A DNA stretch of 64,000 bases from Paraburkholderia phytofirmans PsJN (GCF_000020125.1 NC_010681.1:124001-188000), one strand, 5' to 3'. Counted from the first letter of the stretch, positions 36,225 through 45,539 are shown. Numbers and translations are program-made. The notes: generated by a model not told the origin, from the sequence alone.

Positions 36225-37649
36225 TCAGTGCGTTTGGCGGGTAGCAAAGGACGAGGAAAGCGTGCGCACCAGGTCGGCGAATGGCGCGCGTCCGAAAGCG
36301 AGTTCCAAAATGTGGCTGGCCCAGAGCACGAGCGCATCCGCGTGACGCCCACCAACGATCTGCACACCGACTGGAAGACCTTCCGGAGTCGTGCCCGCGT
36401 AGATACTTGCTGCAGGCAGGCCGAGCTGGTTGCACCAGGCCGTGAAATGGGGAAACAGCTCATGGTTTGCCGCGAGTTCTGCCAGTGGCATGGCGACCCG
36501 GGTATACACCGGGCAGATGACAAGATCGTACCGCTCGAAGAACGCGTTGATAGCAGCGCCAAGTTCCCCTCGCTCGATGAGGGCGCCAAGCAACGCCTGG
36601 CGCGATATCGCCGCACCGGCATCAGAGTATGCCTGCAATGATGGATCGAGCGCCGCCCCTGCGTCAGCCATGCCTTCGGTAAGCTGCCGACAGCAGGCCG
36701 GCCAGAGCGTGGCGTGAACCGCGTTGCAGCGGACGATGCCGGGGGGATCTTCCTGTTGGACCTTGGCGCCCAGGTCACGGAAGATGTCGGCTGCGCGTTG
36801 GACTGCGTCCAGAACACTGGCTTCGGGCGTGACAGCGAGGCCCAAGGATGGACTGTACGCTATGCGCACGCCGCCCGGTGTTGGCTTGCACTTCAGACCC
36901 AGTTCATAGTCGCTGCCGTCGTGCGGTAAGGCGTACCAGTCACGACTGTCGGGGCGGCTGATGACGGTCAGGATTCGGGCAGCATCTGCGACGCACCGGG
37001 TCATCGGGCCGATATGGCTCAACAGCCCGAACGGACCGCGCGGAGCATGAGGAACGCGGCCGAAGCTCGGTTTGAAACCAAACGTACCCGTGAATGCGGC
37101 TGGAATCCGGATCGATCCGCCGCCGTCGGTGCCGATCGCGGCCGGTGCCATACCGAGCGAAACTGCGACGGCCGCTCCGCCGCTGCTGCCGCCCGGAGTC
37201 CGGCTCGTATCCCAGGGATTGCGCGTTATTCCGGTCAGTGGACTATCGGTGACGATCTTGTGAGCGAAATCTGGCAAGGTGGTCTTGGCGAAACAGAGCG
37301 CACCAGACTCGCGAAGTCTCGCTACAGATGGACTGTCGTGGGGTGATGGCGTTTCATCGGTGACGCGTGAGCCGTATCGTGTGGCGAGTCCGGCAACCGC
37401 GACGTTGTCCTTGACGCTGATTGGCACCCCGTCGAGCGGGCCAAGCGGGCGATTGCCTTTCCACCGTTTCTCCGATGCGCGGGCCATGTCGAGCGCGTCC
37501 GGAGCTATCTGGCAGAAGGCATTCACGGCTGGATCGAGCCGCTCGATACGCGTCAGCACGGCCTGGGTCACCTCGACCGGAGAGGTTGCGCCCGACTTAT
37601 ATAGCGCGTGAAGTTCCTGTGCCGTCAGATCGCAGATGTCGTCACTCAT
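36225..37649 (-). CDS. Amidase-signature family amidohydrolase 1
   Basis: A 474-residue amidase. The Ser-cisSer-Lys triad can be seen: Lys in GVPISVKDNVAVAG, Ser in TPGGSSGGAAVAV and the nucleophile Ser in GTDGGGSIRIPA. The N-terminus DLTAQELHALYKSGATSPVE is typical. The ATG at 37649 (GGAG 8 nt upstream) is preferred over ATGs at 37673. A strong promoter is just upstream (37680-37708). It is convergent with the GntR gene. About half its residues appear shared with the second amidase at 43570, suggesting related substrates. Confidence 0.9.
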   Translation of the reverse strand: MSDDICDLTAQELHALYKSGATSPVEVTQAVLTRIERLDPAVNAFCQIAPDALDMARASEKRWKGNRPLGPLDGVPISVKDNVAVAGLATRYGSRVTDETPSPHDSPSVARLRESGALCFAKTTLPDFAHKIVTDSPLTGITRNPWDTSRTPGGSSGGAAVAVSLGMAPAAIGTDGGGSIRIPAAFTGTFGFKPSFGRVPHAPRGPFGLLSHIGPMTRCVADAARILTVISRPDSRDWYALPHDGSDYELGLKCKPTPGGVRIAYSPSLGLAVTPEASVLDAVQRAADIFRDLGAKVQQEDPPGIVRCNAVHATLWPACCRQLTEGMADAGAALDPSLQAYSDAGAAISRQALLGALIERGELGAAINAFFERYDLVICPVYTRVAMPLAELAANHELFPHFTAWCNQLGLPAASIYAGTTPEGLPVGVQIVGGRHADALVLWASHILELAFGRAPFADLVRTLSSSFATRQTH

Positions 37650-37679
37650 ATCATCTCCATAGTTAATCATCATAAATAC

Positions 37680-37708
37680 ACATTAGACATCGCTTCTGTC
37701 CGTGTCAA
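37680..37708 (-). promoter_or_regulatory. Sigma-70-type promoter of amidase 1
   Basis: On the minus strand: -35 TTGACA (37703-37708), 17-bp spacer, -10 TAATGT (37680-37685). Transcription would begin about 20-25 nt before the start codon. The remaining 270 bases up to the XRE gene hold no other feature I can support. Confidence 0.75.
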
Positions 37709-37979
37709 GTGATCATCTTTCTGGAAAATTCGTGGTAAACGAGCGATGTGGCAGCGTTGACATCCAGATTTTGAGGGCGTAGATTTATGGTCAGAAATAA
37801 CTGATCGATTTCCTTCGGGAAAGGATAGTGTCGGCGTAAGACGTGACGCAAGTTTGACGGGCACCGTGGTTCGGTAGCAGGAACCGGTTGGCGCGGGTTG
37901 CTGGTTTAATGCCCTGAACCGTCCAGGTGTCAGTTACGGCGTCGTCTTCGGCTGGCCACGAGACTCAGGAAGTCTTAGT

Positions 37980-38309
37980 TTATTCCTGGGCCAGTTTCTC
38001 TGCACTGGCGAGGAGGGCTCTCTTCTTTTCCTTGCTGAGCCTGCCGGCGATTGCGAGCAGGCTCGCGAGGAGATCGTCGTCCTCGTAGAGGAAGCCTGTA
38101 GGGACGAGCAGCGCCCGCGCCAGACGCTGACTGGTCTGTATGGCTGGGGTGTGTTTGCCCTTTTCGTACTGGTTGACGCGGGTGCTGGCAGAAAATTCGT
38201 CGATACCCGCCTGGATGCCGAGCTGCTCTTGAGTCAGGCCCGAGCGCTGTCGCGCCTGTTTCAGGCGTCGAGGGAAGACGGCATCCGATGTAGTTGTATC
38301 GCGCGACAT
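37980..38309 (-). CDS. XRE-family HTH regulator 1
   Basis: A 109-residue Cro/CI-type DNA-binding protein: RLKQARQRSGLTQEQLGIQA, GIDEFSASTRVNQYEKGKHT, then a C-terminal helix rich in Lys and Leu. It is a close paralog of the next gene, sharing SGLTQEQLG/SCLTQEQLG, GIDEFSAS and FLYE(D/E)DDLLA. An operator-like pair of inverted repeats sits 31-61 nt upstream. Probable autorepressor. Confidence 0.88.
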   Translation of the reverse strand: MSRDTTTSDAVFPRRLKQARQRSGLTQEQLGIQAGIDEFSASTRVNQYEKGKHTPAIQTSQRLARALLVPTGFLYEDDDLLASLLAIAGRLSKEKKRALLASAEKLAQE

Positions 38310-38339
38310 CCGGCGAGTGTCCCGGATTCGCTCAGGGAT

Positions 38340-38370
38340 TTTACTAAGTAATTCTTAGTCGAAAGACTAA
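38340..38370. promoter_or_regulatory. Operator upstream of XRE regulator 1
   Basis: CTAAG-N5-CTTAG (38344-38358) overlapping TTAGTC-N4-GACTAA (38355-38370). The same CTAAG-N5-CTTAGTC block occurs at the same distance upstream of the paralog (38761-38777), which supports a shared repressor site. Confidence 0.7.
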
Positions 38371-38726
38371 ACATTACCTGGTTTCTTGATCCTGGATGTT
38401 GCTGATTGGGATAGCGTCTCCGCATTCGCGAGGAGGACCTTCTTCCTGCTCCGGGTGAGCCGGGCTGCAGCGACGAGAAGAGCTGCAAGCAGATCGTCCT
38501 CTTCGTAGAGAAAAGAGGTGGGGACATGCAGTGCCCTCGCCAGACGTTGCCCCATCCCGAGATGGGGCAAGTGTTTGCCTCTTTCGTACTGGTTGATGCG
38601 GGCACTGGCAGAGAATTCGTCGATTCCTGCGTTAATGCCGAGTTGTTCCTGGGTAAGGCACGAGCGTACCCGCGCCTCTTTCAGGCGTTTGGCAAAAACG
38701 GAGGATGTCGCGTGCTTAGCCGGCAT
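38367..38726 (-). CDS. XRE-family HTH regulator 2
   Basis: A 119-residue paralog of XRE regulator 1: RLKEARVRSCLTQEQLGINA, GIDEFSASARINQYERGKHL, then FLYEEDDLLAALLVAAARL. The C-terminal tail is about ten residues longer. Its stop lies within the operator of regulator 1. Upstream it faces the ABC importer operon across a region with a 13-base inverted repeat, so it may repress itself and the importer. Confidence 0.88.
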   Translation of the reverse strand: MPAKHATSSVFAKRLKEARVRSCLTQEQLGINAGIDEFSASARINQYERGKHLPHLGMGQRLARALHVPTSFLYEEDDLLAALLVAAARLTRSRKKVLLANAETLSQSATSRIKKPGNV

Positions 38727-38760
38727 CCTAGGAGTCTCTGGGAATTGCTCGGCCTTTTTA

Positions 38761-38796
38761 CTAAGAGTTCCTTAGTCTTGATCCTAAGGAACTCTT
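38761..38796. promoter_or_regulatory. Operator between XRE regulator 2 and the ABC importer
   Basis: A perfect 13-base inverted repeat, AAGAGTTCCTTAG / CTAAGGAACTCTT with an 8-nt centre (38763-38796), overlapping CTAAG-N5-CTTAG (38761-38775) as found at 38344-38358. It lies 35 nt from the XRE start and about 95 nt before the importer's first gene. It could also form a transcript hairpin but lacks a T run. Confidence 0.7.
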
Positions 38797-38890
38797 GGTG
38801 GTGAGGGCTGAGGTACGGGAAAGCGGCTCGTTTGCCGATTGCACATCCGGGGCAACGGCTGCGCAGACATGAAGACTGGGACTGACTTAT

Positions 38891-39766
38891 ATGACGACGA
38901 TTTTGAACATTCTGGGTTACGTGAGCATTCTGATCCTGGTTGCGCTTGGGCTGGCGATCGTCTTCGGCATGATGGACATCGTGAACCTCGCGCATGCCGA
39001 GTGGGTCACGATTGGTGCCTACGCGTTAGCTGTCGCGCAGGCAGTTGGCGGGCAGCAGGCGTTCTGGCTTGCCCTCTTCGCGGCCCCCGCAGTCGGGGCG
39101 TTTCTCGGCTGGTGCCTCGAAAGGTTCATCATCCGGCTGCTCTATGACCGGCCGCTGGACACGCTCCTCGCGACCTACGCGATCAGCCTGATCCTGCAGA
39201 AGGTGCTAGAGCTGATCTTTGGCACCCAGCCGATGCTCGTCTATGCCCCGTTCAGCGGGGCAGTACCAGTTCCCGGCGGAAGCTATCCAGCCTACCGGAT
39301 CTTCGTGATCGGCGTTGCACTGACCGTGACGGCAGGATGCTGGCTGCTGTTCGCGCGAACGCGCTTTGGTACCCAGTTGCGCGCGGTGATCCAGCACCCT
39401 GCGATGGCGGAGGCCGCGGGCATCGACACCCGGCGTCTGAACCGCATCGCTTTCTGTGGTGGAGCGGCACTCGCCTCGCTCGCGGGTGTACTTGTCGCGC
39501 CGATGGTGTCGGTCGAATCGCATCTGGGCGTTTCCTATCTCGCCAAGGCGTTCTTCGTGATCGTGCTGGGCGGCATCGGGTCGATCGCCGGCAGCATCCT
39601 GGGCAGCGCAGTCATCGGTACCGCCGAGACATTACTGAGTTATCGCATCGATCCCTCCCTCGCATCCGCAGTGGTGCTGGTTCTGTCCATTGTGGTGATC
39701 CGGTTCAGACCACAAGGGCTGATTCCGGGATTCAGCGCGGCCCATCAGCTTCTTGGTAAAGGATAA
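38891..39766 (+). CDS. ABC importer permease 1 (LivH/UrtB type)
   Basis: A 291-residue inner-membrane permease of the branched-chain amino acid/urea class: GLAIVFGMMDIVNLAHAEWV near the N-terminus (the family motif), RAVIQHPAMAEAAGIDTRRL in the coupling region and VIVLGGIGSIAGSILGSAVI near the C-terminus. About eight membrane helices. It is the first gene of a tight seven-gene operon. The Urt-like gene set with amidases suggests an amide or urea-like substrate. Confidence 0.9.
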   Translation: MTTILNILGYVSILILVALGLAIVFGMMDIVNLAHAEWVTIGAYALAVAQAVGGQQAFWLALFAAPAVGAFLGWCLERFIIRLLYDRPLDTLLATYAISLILQKVLELIFGTQPMLVYAPFSGAVPVPGGSYPAYRIFVIGVALTVTAGCWLLFARTRFGTQLRAVIQHPAMAEAAGIDTRRLNRIAFCGGAALASLAGVLVAPMVSVESHLGVSYLAKAFFVIVLGGIGSIAGSILGSAVIGTAETLLSYRIDPSLASAVVLVLSIVVIRFRPQGLIPGFSAAHQLLGKG

Positions 39767-39771
39767 GGCGT

Positions 39772-40854
39772 ATGTCTGGAAAACACGCAGGCTGTCTGCG
39801 GCTCTGGTTCTCGCAGCCCGCCCTCGGCCCCAGGGATGCTTCCCCCCTGTTGATGTGGATCGCAGCCGTGGCTGCAGTGGTCCTCGTGCCATTGGTTGCC
39901 AGTCCCTGGTTGCTGGCGATGGTGCGCGATGCACTGGTGATGGGGATCCTCGCGTTGAGCTATGACCTGCTCTGGGGACGTGCTGGCGTGCTCACGCTCG
40001 GGCACACGACGTTCCTGGGCCTCGGCGCCTATGGATTTGCCGTCATGACCGTCCAGTTCGGACAGGCGCCCTTGACGGGCGTGGCGGTCGGTGTGCTTTG
40101 CGCTGCGGGTGTCGCTGCCGTGATTGGCTATTTCCTGCTTTTCGCGGGGGTGAGGCTCCACTTCTTCGCCATCATCAGCCTTGCCGTGCTGATCGTCGCA
40201 CAGCAGCTCGCCGTCAGCTGGCAGTCGGTCACAGGGGGCGATACGGGCATCCTGGGTATCCCCGGGCTGTCGTTCAGCGTGGACGGTTATGCATTTGACC
40301 TGAGCGGTCCCCGGACGTCCTGGTACACCGTGGCGGCCATACTGCTCGCCGCGACGGGCCTGATCTGGCTCGTGTGTCGCAGCCACTACGGCAAGGTGCT
40401 CAATGCGATCGCAACCAACGAGTGGCGCGCGAAGGCTTGCGGCTATCACACGCCGTTGCACCTGCTGCTCGTCTTCGTCGCGTCGGCGGCGCTTGCTGCA
40501 GTCGCCGGCGTGCTGATGGCGGCGTGCTCGGGGGTGGTGGCGCCAGACGTGTTCTCGCCGCTTCTTGCGACCGAAGTCATCCTCTGGGTAGCTATCGGTG
40601 GCCGGGGAAGAACTGGTGGTCCCGTCGTCGCAGCGGTCGCCCTGACGCTGCTCAGGCAGGCCGTCTCCAGTTACAGCACGGACGGCTGGCCGCTGATGCT
40701 CGGGGGTCTGTTTCTCGCCTGTGTGCTGTTCATGCCGAACGGACTACGCCTTGACGGATGTGTGGTGGGTGCGCGCCGGGCTGGTCGGGCGATAAGGGGC
40801 CGACGACGGGTTCAACCGATTCATCGCGCGGGCCACGCACAGGAGAAGCGCTAA
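39772..40854 (+). CDS. ABC importer permease 2 (LivM/UrtC type)
   Basis: A 360-residue polytopic permease, second of the pair. Family motifs: LSYDLLWGRAGVLTLGHTTF and GLGAYGFAVM, NEWRAKACGYHTPLHLLLVF in the coupling loop, and WVAIGGRGRTGGPVVAAVAL. It follows permease 1 after 5 nt and its TAA overlaps the ATPase ATG by one base. The C-terminal 40 residues (GCVVGARRAGRAIRG onwards) are basic and cytoplasmic. Confidence 0.9.
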   Translation: MSGKHAGCLRLWFSQPALGPRDASPLLMWIAAVAAVVLVPLVASPWLLAMVRDALVMGILALSYDLLWGRAGVLTLGHTTFLGLGAYGFAVMTVQFGQAPLTGVAVGVLCAAGVAAVIGYFLLFAGVRLHFFAIISLAVLIVAQQLAVSWQSVTGGDTGILGIPGLSFSVDGYAFDLSGPRTSWYTVAAILLAATGLIWLVCRSHYGKVLNAIATNEWRAKACGYHTPLHLLLVFVASAALAAVAGVLMAACSGVVAPDVFSPLLATEVILWVAIGGRGRTGGPVVAAVALTLLRQAVSSYSTDGWPLMLGGLFLACVLFMPNGLRLDGCVVGARRAGRAIRGRRRVQPIHRAGHAQEKR

Positions 40855-41588
40855 TGGACAGCCAGTTTCTTCTGGGCACCGGCCTTTCGCGCGCGTTTGG
40901 CGGGATCAGGGCGGTGGCCGGCGTCGACGTCAGCATCGCGCCACGCGACCTGCTGTGTGTGATTGGTCCGAACGGGGCCGGCAAGAGTTCGCTCGTCGGC
41001 CTGCTGTCGGGCGCGATTACCCCCGGATCCGGTGAACTGTATCTCGATGGTGAGCGGATGACAGGCCGCCCGATGCACGCGTTCTGCCGGCGCGGTGTGG
41101 TGCGCAAGTTCCAGGGGACCAACACCTTCCTCACGATGACCGTGCGCGACAACCTGATGGTGGCAGGCCTGGGCGTCGCGGCTTACCGGGCCTCGCCCAT
41201 GCCGGATCCCGACGCCGTCCTGGAAGAAGTGGGTCTGTCCGGGCAGGCGTGCGAACTCGCGTCGCATCTGCCGCATGGGGAGCGGCAGTGGCTCGAAATC
41301 GGCATGGCGATCATGTGTCAGCCCGCACTGCTGCTGCTCGACGAGCCTGCGGCGGGCCTCTCTGCAAAGGACGCGCAGCGGCTGGTGCGCCTCATCCACC
41401 GGCTGCGGGAGCGGTGCGCGGTACTCGCCATCGAGCACGATCTGGACTTCGTGCAGTCTCTCGCGTGCGAGACATGGGTGATGCATCGGGGCGAAGTGGT
41501 TCGACGCGGATCGTATGCGGAGATCGCAGCCGACGAGGAGATCCGCCGCATCTATCTGGGACGGGGAGCGACACATGCTGCACATTGA
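40854..41588 (+). CDS. ABC importer ATPase 1 (LivG/UrtD type)
   Basis: A 244-residue nucleotide-binding subunit: Walker A GPNGAGKSSLVG, a signature region HGERQWLEIGMAIMC (the LSGGQ is replaced by LPHGE, as is usual in UrtD-like proteins), Walker B ALLLLDEPAAGLS and switch His in IEHDLDFV. The start is TAATG with the permease stop. The open frame begins earlier at 40758 inside the permease gene and is not used. Confidence 0.92.
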   Translation: MDSQFLLGTGLSRAFGGIRAVAGVDVSIAPRDLLCVIGPNGAGKSSLVGLLSGAITPGSGELYLDGERMTGRPMHAFCRRGVVRKFQGTNTFLTMTVRDNLMVAGLGVAAYRASPMPDPDAVLEEVGLSGQACELASHLPHGERQWLEIGMAIMCQPALLLLDEPAAGLSAKDAQRLVRLIHRLRERCAVLAIEHDLDFVQSLACETWVMHRGEVVRRGSYAEIAADEEIRRIYLGRGATHAAH

Positions 41589-42318
41589 AAACCTGTGTGC
41601 CGGATACGGTGACATCGACGTGGTTCACAACCTCGCGCTCGACGTGATGCCGAACGAGGTGGTCGGTGTGCTCGGCTGCAATGGCGCGGGCAAGACCACG
41701 CTCGTGAAGGCCATCATGGGGCTGTTGCCGCGCATGAGCGGCCAGGTTGCTTTCCTCGGCCAGCCGCTGAAGGGACTGCGCACACATGAGATTGCGCGCC
41801 GGGGGATCGGTCTGGTGCCGCAGGGGCGCTGGATCTTTCCGAAGCTGACCGTGCGGGAGAACCTGCTGATGGGTACGCAGGCCGCCGGGGGAGCTGACAT
41901 CCTCGACGAGGTATTCGATTACTTCCCGGTGCTGAAGTCGCGCCTGTCGCAGCAGGGTGGCACGCTTTCGGGAGGCGAGCAGCAGGTCCTCGCCATTTCA
42001 CGCGCCCTGTGCGGGCGCCCGAAACTGCTCCTGCTGGACGAACCCTCCGACGGTGTGCAGCCCAACCTGGTCGAGCGCATCGGCGAGGTGATCCCCGACC
42101 TGTGCCGCCGCTCGAAGCTGGCGGTGCTCCTCGTCGAACAGAACCTCGATCTCGTCCTCCAGAGCGCGCAACGCTGCATCGTGCTCAGTAACGGGCGCCT
42201 GGTGCATGCCGGCACCGTCGAACCGCAACCGGGTGACAGCGGTGAACACCCGCTCGCGCGCTATCTCTCTCCAGCCGCGGAGCTTGCCGCGGATTCCCAG
42301 CATGAAAACCTCCAGTGA
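41575..42318 (+). CDS. ABC importer ATPase 2 (LivF/UrtE type)
   Basis: A 247-residue ATPase: Walker A GCNGAGKTTLVK, signature LSGGEQQVLAISRALCGRP, Walker B LLLLDEPSDGVQPNLVERI; the DGVQP variant resembles the EGIQP of UrtE. Switch region LLVEQNLDL. Its ATG at 41575 overlaps ATPase 1 by 14 bases. Complete the importer with the binding protein that follows. Confidence 0.92.
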   Translation: MLHIENLCAGYGDIDVVHNLALDVMPNEVVGVLGCNGAGKTTLVKAIMGLLPRMSGQVAFLGQPLKGLRTHEIARRGIGLVPQGRWIFPKLTVRENLLMGTQAAGGADILDEVFDYFPVLKSRLSQQGGTLSGGEQQVLAISRALCGRPKLLLLDEPSDGVQPNLVERIGEVIPDLCRRSKLAVLLVEQNLDLVLQSAQRCIVLSNGRLVHAGTVEPQPGDSGEHPLARYLSPAAELAADSQHENLQ

Positions 42319-42336
42319 CCTTCAGTGAGAATACGC

Positions 42337-43515
42337 ATGAACCGTCGTGACTTTTCCCGAACCGTGCTGCTGGGTGCGGCCGCTTCCCTTGCCGCATCAA
42401 CTGTCCCCCGGCTTGCGCGCGCGGCTACGCCGTTGAAGATCGGTCTGCTCGCGCCACTTAGCGGACCGCTCACGCGTGTGGGACAGACCAACCGCAACTG
42501 TGCCGCGCTCGCAGTGGACGAAATCAATGCTGCCGGTGGTCTGCTTGGCCGGCCGCTGCAACTGAGCGTCGAGGACACGCAGATGTCCACGGCCGTGACG
42601 CTTGAGAAGGCGCGCCAGCTTTTCATGCGTGACGACGTGGCGATGATTACAGGCATGGTGCTGCCGTCCGAGCGAGAGGCGGCCCTTCAGGCCGCACGGC
42701 CGGCGCGAAAGCTCATCGTCTATCCGAATTTCGACGAAGGACGGTGCGACCCGCAACTGCTCACGACGGGGCTCGCCGCCAGCCAGCGGATCGAGCCGCT
42801 CATTGCGTGGCTCATGCGCGACGGTGGCCGATCCGTGTGCGCTGTCGTCTCGGATATCGGCAGCAACCGGAAGGTGCTGATTCCGCAACTGCAGGCTGCG
42901 GTGGCCCGCCATGGCGGCAAGTTCCTCGATGTCTACTGGCTGCCCTTCGGGACACGCGACTATGGCGCCGTCCTGCAGCAGGTCGCCGGCGCCGGGCCGC
43001 AGATCGTATGGCACAGCATCGGCGACGACCCGGTGACGTTCGTGAAGCAGTACCGGTCGTTTGCGATGAAGCCGCAACTGGTGACGGACATCGCACACGA
43101 ATCCCTTTCGATTGCCACCACGGGTGCCTCGACCGGGACGATCGGTGTGTCGTCGTATTTCATGAGCATCGACAACCCGGAAAACCAGGCGTTCCTCACG
43201 CGATATACGGCCCGTTACGCCGGTGCGCGCGATCCGCGGCTGGGCCGCTATGCCGTGGTGCTGCCGCATGGCGAGAACACGTACGCAGGCATTCGTCTTT
43301 TCGCCGAGGCCGTGAAGTCGGCAGGAAGTGTCGACGCCGATCGCATCAGGGCCGCGTTACCCGCCGTCTCCGTTGCGCTACCGCGCGGAAAGGCCGGCGT
43401 GAGTCACGACGGCGGTCATGTGCTTTGCCAGACACGCATCGGCCAGGCACTTGCCGACAACAGCTTTGCGATCCTCGAGTCCACTGGTCCCGTCATCCCG
43501 GTGTGTCAGGGATAG
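42337..43515 (+). CDS. ABC importer substrate-binding protein (UrtA/AmiC-like), Tat signal
   Basis: A 392-residue periplasmic binding protein with a twin-arginine signal: MNRRDFSRTVLLGAAASLAA, cleavage near ARAATPL. The mature part begins LKIGLLAPLSGPLTRVGQTN, the standard type I periplasmic-binding opening, and contains INAAGGLLGRPLQLSVEDTQ. It belongs to the group of amide/urea-binding receptors (AmiC, UrtA, FmdD). The ATG at 42337 is chosen over a GTG 12 nt upstream because it starts directly at the RR motif. Confidence 0.9.
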   Translation: MNRRDFSRTVLLGAAASLAASTVPRLARAATPLKIGLLAPLSGPLTRVGQTNRNCAALAVDEINAAGGLLGRPLQLSVEDTQMSTAVTLEKARQLFMRDDVAMITGMVLPSEREAALQAARPARKLIVYPNFDEGRCDPQLLTTGLAASQRIEPLIAWLMRDGGRSVCAVVSDIGSNRKVLIPQLQAAVARHGGKFLDVYWLPFGTRDYGAVLQQVAGAGPQIVWHSIGDDPVTFVKQYRSFAMKPQLVTDIAHESLSIATTGASTGTIGVSSYFMSIDNPENQAFLTRYTARYAGARDPRLGRYAVVLPHGENTYAGIRLFAEAVKSAGSVDADRIRAALPAVSVALPRGKAGVSHDGGHVLCQTRIGQALADNSFAILESTGPVIPVCQG

Positions 43516-43569
43516 GTACGTTGCATTCATTGTGCGCAAACGTTCGTCTCAGTAGATAAGGACTACAGA

Positions 43570-44997
43570 ATGAGTGAAATTGTCATGCTGAGCGCGGCTC
43601 AGCTGGTTGCCGGGTTCCGGCAGTGCACGCTCTCGCCGGTGGAGGTCATGTGCGAGGTACTGGACCGGATCACGAAGCTCGACCCGGTGGTCAACGCGTT
43701 CTGCGCCCTTGACGAGGAAGAAGCGATGTCGGCTGCCAGCGAGGCTGAGCGGCGGTGGATGCGCGGCGAGCCGTGCGGTCCGCTTGATGGTGTACCAGTA
43801 TCGGTCAAGGATCTTGTTGCCGTCGCCGGTCTTCCAACACGGCAGGGGTCGTGGACTGCCTCGCCGGACCGCGAAAGCGTCGATGCGCCGGCCGTGGCGC
43901 GGCTGCGTCGCGCTGGCGCCATACCGTTTGGCAAGACAACCACGTCCGAGTTCGGCAACAAGATCGTCACCGACTGTCCGATGACAGGCGCAACGCGCAA
44001 TCCATGGGATACGCGTCTTTCGCCCGGGGGCAGCAGCGGCGGGTCCGCAGTCGCGGTTGCGCTGGGCTTGGGACCGCTGTCGCTTGCGACCGATGGCGGT
44101 GGGTCGATCCGGATTCCGGCCTGCTGGAGCGGCGTGGTCGGGTTCAAGCCGACGTTCGCGCTGGTGCCGGCGGGCAGTGCGGCGTCGTGGACTGCATTGT
44201 CCACACTTGGCCCGATCACGCGAACCGTGCGCGACGCAGCGTTGATGCTCGATGCAATGACCGGCACGAACACCTGCGCAAACAGCGACGGCCCCCCGGG
44301 GACCGGGAGGACGTCCGCCTATTCGGCCGGGCTGGACGACGGCGTCGCGGGCCTGCGGATCGCGTGGTGCGCCGCCCCGGCCGGCGTGTCAGTGGCGCCG
44401 GATATTGCGGAGTGCGTCGGGCGGGCAGTGGACGCATTCGGGACGCTCGGCGCGACGGTCATCCCGACCGACGTCGCACCGATCGTGGACTACTACGGCG
44501 ATGGCCGTATCCATTCGGTCCAGTGGTCGGTGTTCTTCGCCCAGCGTGTGCGGCATATGGAGGCAGCCGACAGGACGCTGCTTGATCCTGACCTGACGGC
44601 ACTTGCGGATGCGGGGGCACGGATCGACACCGCGACGTTCGTCGATGCCCTGCTTGCGCGTCACGCGCTCGGCGCGTCGATGGAGACCTTCTTTAAGCAC
44701 TACGACCTGCTGGTTACGCCGACGTTTCATTGCGGGCCACCGCCGGTTCCCAGCTTGCCCGGCCATCTGCGCAATGCCCCGCTGCTGACCGCGTGGTGCA
44801 ACCAGGCCGGCGTGCCAGCGATATCCGTGCCGTGCGGATTCGCTGGGGATATGCCGACCGGCCTGCAGATTATCGGGCGTCGGGGCAGTGATGCCCTGGT
44901 GCTGCGGGCAGCGCGCGCATATGAACTGGCACGCGGGGATTTTCCGGCGCCGGAAGGGGATCTGCCGCTTCCCGGTGACACGGAGATCGCGCCATGA
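43570..44997 (+). CDS. Amidase-signature family amidohydrolase 2
   Basis: A 475-residue amidase with Lys in GVPVSVKDLVAVAG, Ser in SPGGSSGGSAVAV and nucleophile Ser in ATDGGGSIRIPACW. The N-terminus LSAAQLVAGFRQCTLSPVEV matches the family. It sits inside the importer operon and overlaps the next gene by ATGA, so it should act on the imported amide in the cytoplasm. It is a homolog of amidase 1 at 36225-37649, which is outside the operon and oppositely oriented. Confidence 0.9.
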   Translation: MSEIVMLSAAQLVAGFRQCTLSPVEVMCEVLDRITKLDPVVNAFCALDEEEAMSAASEAERRWMRGEPCGPLDGVPVSVKDLVAVAGLPTRQGSWTASPDRESVDAPAVARLRRAGAIPFGKTTTSEFGNKIVTDCPMTGATRNPWDTRLSPGGSSGGSAVAVALGLGPLSLATDGGGSIRIPACWSGVVGFKPTFALVPAGSAASWTALSTLGPITRTVRDAALMLDAMTGTNTCANSDGPPGTGRTSAYSAGLDDGVAGLRIAWCAAPAGVSVAPDIAECVGRAVDAFGTLGATVIPTDVAPIVDYYGDGRIHSVQWSVFFAQRVRHMEAADRTLLDPDLTALADAGARIDTATFVDALLARHALGASMETFFKHYDLLVTPTFHCGPPPVPSLPGHLRNAPLLTAWCNQAGVPAISVPCGFAGDMPTGLQIIGRRGSDALVLRAARAYELARGDFPAPEGDLPLPGDTEIAP

Positions 44998-45539
44998 ACG
45001 TCCAGATTGTCAGGGTGGTGGTCCATGTCGTTGAACGGTGCGCGGAACTGGGCGAGCCGGTCACACCAGCGCATCGGCAGGTGGTCGCTGCTGCCGTGCT
45101 GAAGCCGGTCGACCCGGATGGCGCGGGTGACCTCGAGGCGCTCTATGCGACGGGCGCTGACCTGGGTCTGATCCTCACGGGTCGGGCGCTGCACGCGCTC
45201 GGTTGTCCGGGAGAGCAGATCCAGGGCTACGGGAAGGCAGCGCTCGTGGGCACTGGCGTGCCGCTCGAGTGGGGCGCGGCGCTGCTACACCCGCGACTCG
45301 GCAAGGCGGTTCGCAGCTGTCTGCCGGGCGCGTCCTCAATCATGCCGTCCGTCACGAAGCGAGGGCCGGCGGGTGCCTGCGTCGATATTCCCCTGCACAG
45401 CGTCACAGACATGTGGAGCTTCGACCATTTCGACACGGTCACGCTCTGCCTGGCGGATTCACCGGCACCGGACGAACTGCTACTTGCGATTGCACTGGCC
45501 GAGCGCGGCAGGCCGCTCGCGCGCGTCAGGCCGGGGTGA
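44994..45539 (+). CDS. DUF1185 (amino acid synthesis family) protein
   Basis: A 181-residue protein matching the DUF1185 family: VVVHVVERCAELGEPVTPAH, GYGKAALVGTGVPLEWGAAL, then SIMPSVTKRGPAGACVDIPL and the C-terminal RPLARVRPG. Members typically sit beside amidases and Liv/Urt-type importers, as here, but no reaction is established to my knowledge. ATGA overlap with amidase 2. Confidence 0.85.
   Translation: MNVQIVRVVVHVVERCAELGEPVTPAHRQVVAAAVLKPVDPDGAGDLEALYATGADLGLILTGRALHALGCPGEQIQGYGKAALVGTGVPLEWGAALLHPRLGKAVRSCLPGASSIMPSVTKRGPAGACVDIPLHSVTDMWSFDHFDTVTLCLADSPAPDELLLAIALAERGRPLARVRPG

Noticed and set aside
38763..38796. 13-bp inverted repeat as terminator for a plus-strand transcript
   Set aside because: No plus-strand gene upstream and no T run; it shares the CTAAG-N5-CTTAG element with the other XRE operator, so an operator is more likely.
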